A stretch of DNA of 64,000 nt from Massilia sp. 9I (GCF_902506415.1 NZ_LR733275.1:2829795-2893794), one strand, 5' to 3'; positions 37,745 through 46,189 are shown, counted from the first letter of the stretch. The notes: generated by a model not told the origin, from the letters alone. Numbers and translations are program-made.

Positions 37745-38859
37745 GAAACCGATACGACCCTGTTTCGGCCGTTGGCCTTGGCCTGATACAAGGCCGTATC
37801 GGCCTGCGCCACCAAGTCTTGCGCCACGCCCTCGATCGCGTGGTCGCGCTCGAAGTCGTCGAGCGTCGCCACGCCGATCGACACCGTCACGTCCACCCGC
37901 TCGCCCGAACCCAGTTCCACCGGGTTGAGGGCGACGCTGGCGCGGATGCGCTGCGCCACCATGCTGGCGCTTTCCAGGTCGGCGTCGATCAAGAGCACCA
38001 CGAACTCCTCGCCGCCGAAGCGCGCCAGCGCGTCCGAGATGCGCAGTTCGGCCTTGATGCGCTGGGCCACCTCGCGCAGCACCTCGTCGCCGCCGGCGTG
38101 GCCGACGGTGTCGTTGACCTGCTTGAAGTGGTCGATGTCGATGTACATGCAGGAGATGCGGTAGCCCTGGCGGCGCGCCCGCGCGATCTCTTCCACCAGG
38201 CGGCGGTCGATGTAGCGGCGGTTGTAGACGCCGGTGAGCGAATCGGTCAGGCCGATGAACTTCAGCATTTCGTTACTGATGACGTTCTCGAGGCAGATCG
38301 CGACGATCGAGCCCATGTGCTCGATGAAGTCGGTGCCCAGGGCCGGGGTGAAGCGGTTGGGGTCGGAGCTGCCCATGTTCAGGCTGCCGATCAGGCGGGT
38401 ATTGCGCAGCAGCGGCACCAGGGCCACGCTCTGCAGACCAGAGGGCGGATGCGGGAACATGGCGCCATGGCGCGACGGTGCATACGGGCCCAGCACCGGG
38501 CGCGGACGGCGTCCGTCGCCAGTCTTGAACCCGAGTTCTTCCGCCTGCTCGCAGAACAGCAGGTTCGGCAGCTGTTCATAATCCACGCCCAGCTTGTGCA
38601 TGACGGTGTAGATATCCGCTTCCGGGTCGACCAGCGACAGGGTCACGGTGTCCAGCTCGGAGATGATGGGCAGGGTGCCGAAGATGGTCGAGACCAGTTC
38701 CTGGAACGAGCTCGCGCCGACGATCTGCAGGTCGAAGGCCTGGTGGCGCGTCATGATGGAATGGTTGCGCTCGGCCTGCTCGAGCAGGTACGCCATGCGG
38801 GAACGCAAGGTCTCGTTCTCCAGCATTAACTCTCGCGTCAGCGCATCCGGCTCGTGCAT
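37741..38859 (-). CDS. Diguanylate cyclase with N-terminal DUF484/GAF-like domain
   Basis: Makes cyclic di-GMP from GTP. 372 residues: a coiled helix at the start, a DUF484/GAF-like sensory region (about 40-200) and a GGDEF domain (about 205-370). The active-site motif is RFGGEEF, a catalytically competent variant, and RISD five residues before it is an inhibitory I-site (RxxD). No TM segment, so it is probably cytoplasmic. Start ATG at 38859 has AAAGGAA upstream. The TAG stop codon lies in the adjacent repeat. Confidence 0.9.
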   Translation of the reverse strand: MHEPDALTRELMLENETLRSRMAYLLEQAERNHSIMTRHQAFDLQIVGASSFQELVSTIFGTLPIISELDTVTLSLVDPEADIYTVMHKLGVDYEQLPNLLFCEQAEELGFKTGDGRRPRPVLGPYAPSRHGAMFPHPPSGLQSVALVPLLRNTRLIGSLNMGSSDPNRFTPALGTDFIEHMGSIVAICLENVISNEMLKFIGLTDSLTGVYNRRYIDRRLVEEIARARRQGYRISCMYIDIDHFKQVNDTVGHAGGDEVLREVAQRIKAELRISDALARFGGEEFVVLLIDADLESASMVAQRIRASVALNPVELGSGERVDVTVSIGVATLDDFERDHAIEGVAQDLVAQADTALYQAKANGRNRVVSVS

Positions 38860-38980
38860 TGAAAATTCCTTTCAGCAATAACCGTAACATTACGCCATCT
38901 TTCCGCCCTTGGAAACGAAAAATCGCCCTTGGAGGGCGATTTCGCGACACCTGTGCTGCAATGCCACATGCATATGGCCC

Positions 38981-39826
38981 TCAAAAGGCGATGCGGACGT
39001 CCAGTTCCTGGCCAACGCACAGGCTGCCGCCCTCGCCCGCCGTGACGATGGCGTTCATGCCCATGCACACCGCGCCTTCCATGCGCGGGTTAGCGCGGTA
39101 GGTTTGCAGAACGTCGAGCGGGTCCGGGCCCGGGATGCCGGTGGCCTGGTCGATGGCCGGTATCGGGCAGCGCGCGCAGGGCTTGACCGGCCGCAGCGCC
39201 AGGCCGTCGGCGTCGAACGATTCCACGTAATCTTCCTCGAAAGCCTCGAGGCCGGCAACCACCAGATTGGGACGGAAGCGGTTCATCGGCAGCGGCGCGC
39301 GGCCGGCTGCCGCCAGGCGGTTATTCAGGTCATCGAGCGAAGCCTGGCCGATGACCAGGATCGGGTAGCCGTCGGCGAAGCGGGTTTCGGCAGCCCGGCC
39401 GCCGGTCCACTTGGTGCTGGTGGGTCGGTGCACGTCGGGGCGGAAGCGCACCAGGCGGCAAGCGCCGCCAATCGCATCGCCGAACCAGGCGGCCGCGGCG
39501 TCGCCGCAGTCGGCGGCCTCCACGCTGTGGTCCCAGATCTGGACCGTCATGCCGGCGGCAAGCTCGTCGTGCGCCAGCGGCAGGCGCAGGGGCGGCATGC
39601 CGGGGGCGCTCACTTCGACGGCATCGCCATCGATGCGCGGGACAACGAGCGCCATGCGCGGGTACTCGCGCTGGGTAAGGAACTGCCCCTCGCGGGTGAC
39701 CAGCATCCACTCGCGGTCATGCATGCCGAAGGCAGCCAGGCCCGAGACGAGGAACTGCGCCTGCTGCACGGCGATGCCGGCGCAGGACTTGATCGGGTAG
39801 AGAACGAGTTCGGTAACGGTCGCCAT
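38981..39826 (-). CDS. MOSC domain protein (YcbX-like)
   Basis: Molybdenum-cofactor-related protein of 281 residues: an N-terminal MOSC beta-barrel domain (1-115, opening VTELVLYPIKSCAGI) and a C-terminal MOSC domain with the conserved cysteine in RPVKPCARCPIPAID. Relatives (YcbX, mARC) reduce N-hydroxylated compounds using molybdopterin. ATG at 39826 is the family start; the long upstream frame runs antisense-shifted through the beta-lactamase gene and is not real. Confidence 0.9.
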   Translation of the reverse strand: MATVTELVLYPIKSCAGIAVQQAQFLVSGLAAFGMHDREWMLVTREGQFLTQREYPRMALVVPRIDGDAVEVSAPGMPPLRLPLAHDELAAGMTVQIWDHSVEAADCGDAAAAWFGDAIGGACRLVRFRPDVHRPTSTKWTGGRAAETRFADGYPILVIGQASLDDLNNRLAAAGRAPLPMNRFRPNLVVAGLEAFEEDYVESFDADGLALRPVKPCARCPIPAIDQATGIPGPDPLDVLQTYRANPRMEGAVCMGMNAIVTAGEGGSLCVGQELDVRIAF

Positions 39827-39885
39827 GCTGTCGGAGCCTGTCAGAACGAAGGGCGACAGTATGGCAGCATTCCCTGCCCTTGTCC

Positions 39886-40800
39886 TCAGCCCCCGGGGAC
39901 CTTCGCCTTTTCCTCGCGTTCGCGCTGCAGGCGCGCGTCGAAGTTCTTGCCGGCGTGCGCCGCCAGCTTGCGGCAGCCTTCCGGATCGATGAAGGGGTTC
40001 GATTGCGCAGTCCTGGCCGCAGCCTTCTTGAAGGCGTCGGTGGCGGACGGGTGGGCGGCAATCACGATGTCGCATTTCAGGCCGGCGACCGTGTCGATGG
40101 TCTTGCGAAAGCTCGCCGAGCGGTCCGGATAATTGGCGCCGCCGGTGTAATAGAAGCCGTCGGTGGAGATCGCGGTGAGGCTGTCGGCGTAGACCATGTC
40201 CAGGCAGCGGCCAGCTTCGCAGGACTGCCAGGTCCAGGTGGTGCCGCCGGGCGTGTGGCCGGGGGTGTAGTGCACGGTGAAGCGCAGCGGGCCGACCGCC
40301 AGGGTTTCGCCGTCGGCGACTTCCTTTACCTGCGCGACTTTCGGCACGTAGAAAGTCTCCTTCGGGTCGTACTGCGGATCGTCGGCGCCTGGCGTGCCGT
40401 CGCGCAGCACCTGGGCGCCGTGCGGGCTGTGGGCAACCGTGGCGCCGCTCGCCTTCTGCAGCGCGGCGATGCCGCCGGCGTGGTCGAAGTGGGCGTGCGA
40501 ATTCAGGATCAGCTTCACGTCCTTCATCTTGAAGCCGAGCGCTTCGATGTTCTTCTGGATGAGGGGCGCCGACTGCGGCAGCGCGCCATCGAGCAGCACG
40601 TGGCCCTGGGGACCGGTCACCAGGATGGCGGACAGGCCGGCGGTGCCGACGTAATACGCATTGCCGTAGATATTGAAGGGCTTGGCGGGCTGGTTCCACT
40701 CCTCGCAGGAAGTGCATTTGATCGCGTCCTGGGCGCTGGCCATCTGGGCCAGGCTTGCGAGCGCCAGCCCGAAGGCCAGGGTGTAAATGCCTTGCTTCAT
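39886..40800 (-). CDS. Subclass B3 metallo-beta-lactamase
   Basis: Periplasmic zinc enzyme that opens beta-lactam rings. 304 residues with signal peptide 1-23 (ASLAQMASAQ). The B3 zinc ligands are intact: His102, His104, Asp106, His107 (SHAHFDHAGG), the second His in YTPGHTPGGTTW, and the His in IAAHPSA. Length and motifs match chromosomal B3 enzymes known in Janthinobacterium and Massilia. No mobile element flanks it, so it looks resident. The activity spectrum cannot be read from sequence. Confidence 0.92.
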   Translation of the reverse strand: MKQGIYTLAFGLALASLAQMASAQDAIKCTSCEEWNQPAKPFNIYGNAYYVGTAGLSAILVTGPQGHVLLDGALPQSAPLIQKNIEALGFKMKDVKLILNSHAHFDHAGGIAALQKASGATVAHSPHGAQVLRDGTPGADDPQYDPKETFYVPKVAQVKEVADGETLAVGPLRFTVHYTPGHTPGGTTWTWQSCEAGRCLDMVYADSLTAISTDGFYYTGGANYPDRSASFRKTIDTVAGLKCDIVIAAHPSATDAFKKAAARTAQSNPFIDPEGCRKLAAHAGKNFDARLQREREEKAKVPGG

Positions 40801-40951
40801 CGGTCGTCCCCTGTTTTATTTCTGGAAAGTGAACAGCAGTGTCGCCAGAAAGTCCGTGCAGTGCAAGAAGGATTGACGGCGATTTGCGCGAAAAAGCGAA
40901 GCATTGGCGCACATCCTGTATCATCCACCGTCCAGTAATCAGGAATGCTGA

Positions 40952-41008
40952 ATGAACAACAAGATTGCCGCCGCAAGCCGCCAGGGCATCCGTCGTCCGC
41001 AAGGGTGA
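40952..41008 (+). CDS. Possible 18-residue leader peptide upstream of the DprE1-like gene
   Basis: ATG at 40952 opens an 18-codon frame (MNNKIAAASRQGIRRPQG) whose TGA ends three bases before the DprE1-like ATG. Such tight spacing would allow translational coupling. No run of one amino acid or paired hairpins suggests classical attenuation, and no strong Shine-Dalgarno precedes it. Confidence 0.3.
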   Translation: MNNKIAAASRQGIRRPQG

Positions 41009-41011
41009 CGC

Positions 41012-42304
41012 ATGCGGCCGGTCTATTCCTGGGGGCGTCTTAACGCCTCACCGCACCACGTCATCAGCCTCACCGACCCAACCCGGGCCGCGCGCCAGCT
41101 CGCATCCGGGCTGCCGGGGGCGGCCTTCGGCATGGGCCGTAGCTATGGCGACGTCTGCCTCAATCCCGACGGCGTACTCTGGCTCACGGCCGGACTCGAT
41201 CACCTGATCGCCTTCGACGACCAGACCGGGCGCCTGGTGTGCGAAGCGGGCGTGCTGCTGCGCGACATCCAGCGCCTCGCCATCCCGCGCGGCTGGATGC
41301 TGCCAGTCACCCCGGGCACCCAGCTGATCACCGTCGGCGGCGCCATCGCCAACGACGTGCACGGCAAGAACCACCACGTCTACGGCACCTTCGGCGAGCA
41401 TGTCCGCCGCCTCACCCTGCTGCGCACCGACGGTGAAACCATCGAATGCGGCCCGCTTGAAAAGCCGGACTGGTTCGCCGCGACCGTCGGTGGCCTGGGC
41501 CTGACGGGCCTGATCACGCAGGTCGAGATCCAGCTGCGCCGCGCCGATGGTCCCTGGCTGGACACCGAGACGATTCCCTTCGCCGGCCTGGAGGCCTTCT
41601 GCAGCATCGACGATGTCTCCGAAGCAAACTGGGAGCACACGGTATCCTGGATCGATTCGACATCAAGCAAGCAGCGCGGCCTGTTCATGCGCGGCAACCC
41701 GGCGAAGGGCGGCGAGCACCTGGCGCCCAGCCGCCAGCGCGCCGTGCCCATGGCCTTGCCGGTGTCCCTGCTGCATCCGCGATTGATGGGTCCGGTCAAC
41801 CTGCTGTATTACCACCTCAAGAAGCGGCGCACGGGGAGCGTGCGGGAGCATTACGAGAGCTTCTTCTATCCGCTGGATAACCTGCTGGACTGGAATTACC
41901 TGTACGGCCCCAAGGGCTTCTTCCAGTACCAGAACGTGGTGCCGCGCGCGGGCGGCCTGGATGCGGTGCGCGCCATGCTGCAGGAAATCACGCGCAGCGG
42001 CGAAGCCTCGTCGCTGGCGGTCTTGAAAACCTTCGGCAACCGTCCTTCGGTCGGGATGTTGAGCTTCCCCCAGCCCGGTTTTACGCTCGCCCTCGACTTC
42101 CCGAACCGCGAAGCACGCACCCACCGCCTGCTCGACCGCCTGGACGCCATCGTGCGCGAAGCCGGCGGGCGCATCTATCCCGCCAAGGATGCGCGCATGC
42201 CGCGCGCGCTGTTCGAGGCCGGCTACCCGCGCCTGCAAGAATTCCTGAAGTACCGTGATCCGGGCATCAGCACCGGACTGTCCCGCCGCCTGATGGGCTC
42301 CTGA
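41012..42304 (+). CDS. DprE1-like FAD-binding oxidoreductase
   Basis: FAD-dependent oxidase of 430 residues related to the decaprenylphosphoryl-beta-D-ribose oxidase half of the DprE1/DprE2 epimerase and to aldonolactone oxidases. PCMH FAD domain with FGMGRSYGDVCL (39-50) and GGAIANDVHGKNHH (about 111-124); the C-terminal part is ALO-like. It is directly followed by a DprE2-like SDR (TGA then ATG with no gap) and a membrane protein. The polyprenyl-phosphate pentose epimerase role is inferred from this pairing; the true lipid or sugar substrate is unknown. Confidence 0.8.
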   Translation: MRPVYSWGRLNASPHHVISLTDPTRAARQLASGLPGAAFGMGRSYGDVCLNPDGVLWLTAGLDHLIAFDDQTGRLVCEAGVLLRDIQRLAIPRGWMLPVTPGTQLITVGGAIANDVHGKNHHVYGTFGEHVRRLTLLRTDGETIECGPLEKPDWFAATVGGLGLTGLITQVEIQLRRADGPWLDTETIPFAGLEAFCSIDDVSEANWEHTVSWIDSTSSKQRGLFMRGNPAKGGEHLAPSRQRAVPMALPVSLLHPRLMGPVNLLYYHLKKRRTGSVREHYESFFYPLDNLLDWNYLYGPKGFFQYQNVVPRAGGLDAVRAMLQEITRSGEASSLAVLKTFGNRPSVGMLSFPQPGFTLALDFPNREARTHRLLDRLDAIVREAGGRIYPAKDARMPRALFEAGYPRLQEFLKYRDPGISTGLSRRLMGS

Positions 42305-43057
42305 ATGAACAATAAAAAACGCATCGTGGTGATTGGCGCCACCTCGGCCATCGCCGAACACTGCGCCAGGCTGTGGCTACGCGACGGCAGCGTCGACCTG
42401 ACCCTGGTCGGGCGCGACCTGCAGCGTATCGACCGGGTCGCGACCGACCTGCGGGTGCGCAGCCCGCAATCCGAGATCCGCACCGTGCAGGCCGGCTTCC
42501 TCGATCCCGCGGAAGTCGCGGCGGCCGTGGACGGCATCGTGCAGGCCGGTCCGGTCGATATCGTGCTGATCGCGCACGGTTCGCTGCCCGACCAGGCGCA
42601 ATGCCAGGATGCGCTGGCAGCCTGCGCCGAAGCCCTCGAGGTTAACGGCCTGTCGCCGGTGCTGTACGCCGAAGCCTTCGCGAAACACATGGCGCAGGCA
42701 AACCACGGCGCCATCGCCCTGATCGGCTCGGTGGCAGGCGACCGTGGCCGCAAATCGAACTACGTTTATGGCGCCGCTAAGGGCCTGGTGACGCGCTATG
42801 CCCAAGGCTTGCAGCACCGCTTCGCCGGCAGCGGTGTAAAGATCGTGCTGGTCAAGCCGGGGCCGACCGATACCCCGATGACGGCCCACCTGAAGAGCCA
42901 GGGCGCGAAGCTGGCGCCGGTGGAAGGCGTGGCGCGCCAGATCGTCGACGGCATCGCGGCCGGCAAGCCCGTGATTTATGCACCGGGTAAATGGTGGCTG
43001 ATCATGATGATCATCCGCCACCTGCCGGCCTTCGTCTTCAACAAGATGAATATCTGA
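42305..43057 (+). CDS. DprE2-like short-chain dehydrogenase
   Basis: SDR-family NAD(P)-dependent reductase, 250 residues. Nucleotide-binding VIGATSAIAEHCARLW near the start (a variant of TGxxxGIG, as in DprE2), the catalytic YGAAK pair near 156-160 and VKPGPTDTPM after it. A C-terminal hydrophobic stretch (WWLIMMIIRHLPAFVF) could attach it to the membrane. It immediately follows the DprE1-like gene, matching the oxidise-then-reduce epimerase pair. Confidence 0.83.
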   Translation: MNNKKRIVVIGATSAIAEHCARLWLRDGSVDLTLVGRDLQRIDRVATDLRVRSPQSEIRTVQAGFLDPAEVAAAVDGIVQAGPVDIVLIAHGSLPDQAQCQDALAACAEALEVNGLSPVLYAEAFAKHMAQANHGAIALIGSVAGDRGRKSNYVYGAAKGLVTRYAQGLQHRFAGSGVKIVLVKPGPTDTPMTAHLKSQGAKLAPVEGVARQIVDGIAAGKPVIYAPGKWWLIMMIIRHLPAFVFNKMNI

Positions 43058-43080
43058 CGCGCGATCGGGGACCTGACACA

Positions 43081-44202
43081 GTGAACGCAGTAAGCAAACT
43101 AGAACAATTTATTTTCGAAGCGAAGGCCTGGAAGCTGCTGCTGGTCCTGGGCCTGCTGACCCTGTTCAAGACGGGGATCTGGTACATCCCGATCATGCAC
43201 GCCTCGCTGGCGATCGCGCAGAATCCTTTTGTGAACCCGTTCGCGGCGGACCCGAACGCGCACTATGTGTTCTGGAGCTGGTTGGGGCCCTACCTCGCCT
43301 GGCTGGTCGGGGCGACCGGCAAGCTGTCCTTCTTCCTGTTCCACCTGGTGTTTTCGTTCGCCTTCACGCTGCTGTTCGTGAAGATCGCCTTCGACAACCT
43401 GCCGCAGGAACTGGCGCGCAAGTCGGTGATCCTGTTCAGCGTGCTGCCGGTATCGGCCACCGCCTACTTCTGGGTCTGCTACGACTCGATCACGCTGTTC
43501 CTGATCATGCTGGCGCTGGCCTTCCCGCAGCGCCTCCTGATTGCCTCCATCGTCGGCGTGCTGGTGGGAATGCAGCATTTCGAGCAGGGCTTCTTTGGCG
43601 CGGGCGGCCTGCTGTTTGCCCTCCTCCTCAGCCAGCGCCAGGGCTACTTCCTGCGCTATTCGTGGAAGTTCGCCCTGGCGCTGCTGATCGGGATCATCGT
43701 CGGCAAGCTGGTCCTGGTCGGCATCTTCCGGCACTACGAAGTGCAGGTGAACTCGGGACGCATGCACTGGCTGCGCGACCACCTGGGCTTCCTGTTCAAC
43801 CTGTTCATCTACCACGTCCACGGCATCTTCTGGTCGGTGCTAGGCCTGGGGTGGGCGGTGGCGCTGCGCTTCACGGATTGGGGACGCAAGTCGATCCCGT
43901 TCTTCCTCACGCTGGCAGGGCTGTGCCTGCTGCTGCCAATCTCGGGCGACCAGACCCGGGTGCTGGCGATCGTCAGCTTCCCGCTGATCACGGCCTATTG
44001 GCTGCTGAACCAGGACTTCCTGGGCAAGGTGGGGCGGCATGAGACTGCTTGGCTGTTCATCATCTGGGCGATGATGCCCTGGAGCTGGGTATGGGACGGC
44101 GAGCCGAAGTGGTCGGCCTTTCCGTATGACGTGGCCTTCGTCCTGCATCACCTGTTTGGGTGGTTCGAGATTCCCGCAGACCCGAGCCGCTGGCCGTTCT
44201 GA
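43081..44202 (+). CDS. Polytopic membrane protein, possible GT-C type glycosyltransferase
   Basis: A 373-residue integral membrane protein with about nine or ten hydrophobic segments. GTG at 43081 (VNAVSKLEQF) is taken as start because it precedes the first helix and lies 23 bases after the SDR stop. Aromatic-rich loops (NPFAADPNAHYVFWSWLGPY) and the general layout recall lipid-linked-sugar glycosyltransferases, but no diagnostic motif was recognised. Its place behind DprE1/DprE2-like genes suggests that it uses or moves their lipid-linked product. It ends in a strong terminator. Confidence 0.7.
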   Translation: MNAVSKLEQFIFEAKAWKLLLVLGLLTLFKTGIWYIPIMHASLAIAQNPFVNPFAADPNAHYVFWSWLGPYLAWLVGATGKLSFFLFHLVFSFAFTLLFVKIAFDNLPQELARKSVILFSVLPVSATAYFWVCYDSITLFLIMLALAFPQRLLIASIVGVLVGMQHFEQGFFGAGGLLFALLLSQRQGYFLRYSWKFALALLIGIIVGKLVLVGIFRHYEVQVNSGRMHWLRDHLGFLFNLFIYHVHGIFWSVLGLGWAVALRFTDWGRKSIPFFLTLAGLCLLLPISGDQTRVLAIVSFPLITAYWLLNQDFLGKVGRHETAWLFIIWAMMPWSWVWDGEPKWSAFPYDVAFVLHHLFGWFEIPADPSRWPF

Positions 44203-44220
44203 AACGCAGGGACGTAAAAA

Positions 44221-44258
44221 AACCGGATTCACGTCGATCGTGAATCCGGTTTTGGTTT
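44221..44258 (+). terminator. Rho-independent terminator after the DprE-like operon
   Basis: Perfect 13-base stem AACCGGATTCACG / CGTGAATCCGGTT (44221-44233 and 44239-44251) with loop TCGAT, followed by TTGGTTTTT, 19 bases past the stop codon. Confidence 0.92.
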
Positions 44259-44470
44259 TTGGTCGACGCAACTTGCAGAATTTCGGCGCCGGTATTGTCC
44301 TGCTCCGTTAAAGATCAATCAGATCTAGAGCGCCGTGGCGGTAGCGCACCTCATAGCGGCTGCTCAGCACAACGCTATGTGACCCACGTCAAAGGTCTGT
44401 AGGAAACCGTCAGCACTACCTACGCCTGCATCTATTCTTGAAAGGAATATAGCTATCGAATTGAGCCCAC

Positions 44471-45025
44471 ATGCCCGAGATCATACGTTTAGGCGACTCG
44501 ACCAGCCACGGCGGAAAAGTGATTGAAGGTTCGCCCTTCGATATCTGTATGGGAAAACCGATTGCGTATATCGGTCACAAAGTTCAATGCCCAAAATGTA
44601 AAGGCGTCTTTCCTATCGTCGAAGGTGCTCCCACGACAACTTTCTACGGCAAAGGTGTTGCCTTGGCTGGCATGCATACAGCCTGCGGCGCAGTGCTCAT
44701 TGCGAGCCAGTTTACGGACGTTGTCGAGTATGACGGCGGGAGGGCAGCAACAAACAATGCCTCTCCGAGTGCAAGTTCGAGCACCACTAGTCCTGCTGCA
44801 GCGGCGGCCAGCGACGCCCCTTCGACGAAACATGACTCTGCCGAGGATAAGTTCGACGAACGATTTGTTTTGCAGGATGCCGATACGGGAGAGCCAATTG
44901 CATTCGCGGAGTATGCGATTCGGCGTGAATCGGGTGACATAGAGTACGGCACATCTGACGCTCATGGCTGTACTCACCTGCTTTCGGCAACTGCGAAGGC
45001 AGAAGTCATCGAAATATATGTCTAG
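44471..45025 (+). CDS. PAAR domain protein with C-terminal extension (T6SS spike tip)
   Basis: PAAR proteins cap the VgrG spike of the type VI secretion system and carry toxins. 184 residues: a PAAR domain (1-80) with GDSTSHGGKVIEGSP and KVQCPKCKGVFPIVEGAPTT, a Ser/Ala/Thr linker (about 95-118), then a small beta domain (FVLQDADTGEPIAFAEYAIR, ...GTSDAHGCT) of the type often found on T6SS cargo adaptors. Base composition is visibly lower in GC than neighbours. It lies 9 bases before the muramidase gene. No T6SS core genes are in the window. Confidence 0.88.
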   Translation: MPEIIRLGDSTSHGGKVIEGSPFDICMGKPIAYIGHKVQCPKCKGVFPIVEGAPTTTFYGKGVALAGMHTACGAVLIASQFTDVVEYDGGRAATNNASPSASSSTTSPAAAAASDAPSTKHDSAEDKFDERFVLQDADTGEPIAFAEYAIRRESGDIEYGTSDAHGCTHLLSATAKAEVIEIYV

Positions 45026-45033
45026 AGGACGAT

Positions 45034-45639
45034 ATGGCGACCGACACCCTGACATCACCGACAGGCAAAACGCTGCTTAGACGTACATCCAAAACGACAA
45101 CACCAAAGGAAAGCAGTGAAGCCAAGGTGGTTCGGATTATGCAGGACAAGGCCACGCGACTGGCCGAGAACGAAGCTCTGCTTGCCAACCCCAACGTAGG
45201 CGCTTTTCTGAAAGCGATCGCTGAAGCCGAAGGTGGCGGATACGATTTCAAATATGGCGCCGTCAAAGGAAAGCAAAAAGACCCCTGGCGCTTCTCCGAT
45301 TACTCCACGCATCCGGGGCCCGGCATTGGCGGACGCACGACAGCAGCCGGCATGTACCAGATTACCGTCGATACGTGGCGTCAGCACGGTGGCAAGATGG
45401 GCCTGGTGGACTTCTCCCCAAAGACTCAAGACCTGATCGCCGTCGAAATTATTCGTTCAGTCGGCGTTATCGACAAAATCAAGGCAGGTGACATATCAGG
45501 CGCGATGAGTCCTGTCGCGCGAAAATGGGCGGCCTTGCCAAAAGGACCTGGTCAGGGAAATCATTACCCAGCCCAGCCCTACGAGAAATACGAAGTTTTT
45601 CTTCAGAACTATCAAGCCGCCGGAGGAACAGGTAAATGA
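45034..45639 (+). CDS. GH104 muramidase (phage lambda R-like), probable T6SS effector
   Basis: Peptidoglycan-cleaving enzyme of 201 residues. After a 50-residue Ser/Thr/Lys-rich lead, the domain matches lambda endolysin R: FLKAIAEAEGG with catalytic Glu66, FSDYSTHP, TTAAGMYQITVDTW, LVDFSPKTQDLIAVEII, AALPKGPGQG and an AGGTGK end. There is no signal peptide, as expected for a toxin delivered by an injection machine. It is flanked by PAAR upstream and a secreted protein overlapping its stop, and no holin, spanin or phage genes are near, which argues against a prophage lysis gene. Confidence 0.88.
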   Translation: MATDTLTSPTGKTLLRRTSKTTTPKESSEAKVVRIMQDKATRLAENEALLANPNVGAFLKAIAEAEGGGYDFKYGAVKGKQKDPWRFSDYSTHPGPGIGGRTTAAGMYQITVDTWRQHGGKMGLVDFSPKTQDLIAVEIIRSVGVIDKIKAGDISGAMSPVARKWAALPKGPGQGNHYPAQPYEKYEVFLQNYQAAGGTGK

Positions 45640-46052
45640 GCTCGCCTGGTTTTCGTCTTCTGATGGTTGCCACCATCGCTGGTTTATCTATCACCTCCCC
45701 AGGCGTTGAAGGGGCAAGTGGCGACCAAAACCGACGCAACACAGCGAATACCTCACGCTTCCAGCTTAAAGCTGGTGAGTCATTTCTCGCTGCCCGCGCG
45801 AAGGTGGTACGCCATGGATGGGCGCCGTTTCGCATGCACGGTAACGACATGTACGAATATGACGGAGCCGAAAAACGACTGGCCGAACGGGGTTTCCTTG
45901 AGGTCGATTCATGCTCCATCGATGCTGGAGCGAATTGCACTCTCTACTACAGGAAAGATGCTGGATGCCTACGGTTAGACACCGTTGGAGAGCAAGTAGA
46001 CGATATGAGAATTACACGTTGGGCAAAAGAATGTCCCTCAACGAATAGGTAG
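45636..46052 (+). CDS. Secreted cysteine-containing protein, putative immunity to the GH104 toxin
   Basis: A 138-residue protein with an N-terminal signal peptide (about 1-27, MVATIAGLSITSPGVEG region) and four cysteines (DSCS, ANCT, AGCL, KECP) able to form two disulfides in the periplasm. It overlaps the muramidase stop codon by 4 bases (ATGA). Position directly after a wall-degrading toxin and predicted periplasmic location are the hallmarks of a cognate immunity protein. No known family was recognised; this role is inference. Confidence 0.7.
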   Translation: MSSPGFRLLMVATIAGLSITSPGVEGASGDQNRRNTANTSRFQLKAGESFLAARAKVVRHGWAPFRMHGNDMYEYDGAEKRLAERGFLEVDSCSIDAGANCTLYYRKDAGCLRLDTVGEQVDDMRITRWAKECPSTNR

Positions 46053-46118
46053 CATCGTTTGTGACGTCGAGCGGACAATTCGAAGATGTAGGCCAGGTTG
46101 TTTAGCAACGCTCATAGA

Positions 46119-46160
46119 TAAAAAGGCCCCAACGCCAGGCGGCGTAGGGACCTTATTTTT
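46119..46160. terminator. Terminator between the toxin-immunity cassette and ychF
   Basis: AAAAGGCCCCAACGCC and GGCGTAGGGACCTTATTTTT form an imperfect stem with a loop AG, flanked by A and T runs, so it could act on both convergent transcripts. Confidence 0.7.
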
Positions 46161-46189
46161 GTCGGAATCCGCAGACTCCGCCCTCATGC

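Noticed and set aside
38981..41002. 673-residue fusion of a novel region with the MOSC protein
   Set aside because: The extension is an off-frame reading of the beta-lactamase gene and spans its start; MOSC begins at 39826.
45034..45639. Prophage lysis gene
   Set aside because: Despite strong similarity to lambda R, there is no holin, spanin, tail or integrase gene nearby; PAAR upstream and a secreted partner downstream fit T6SS better.
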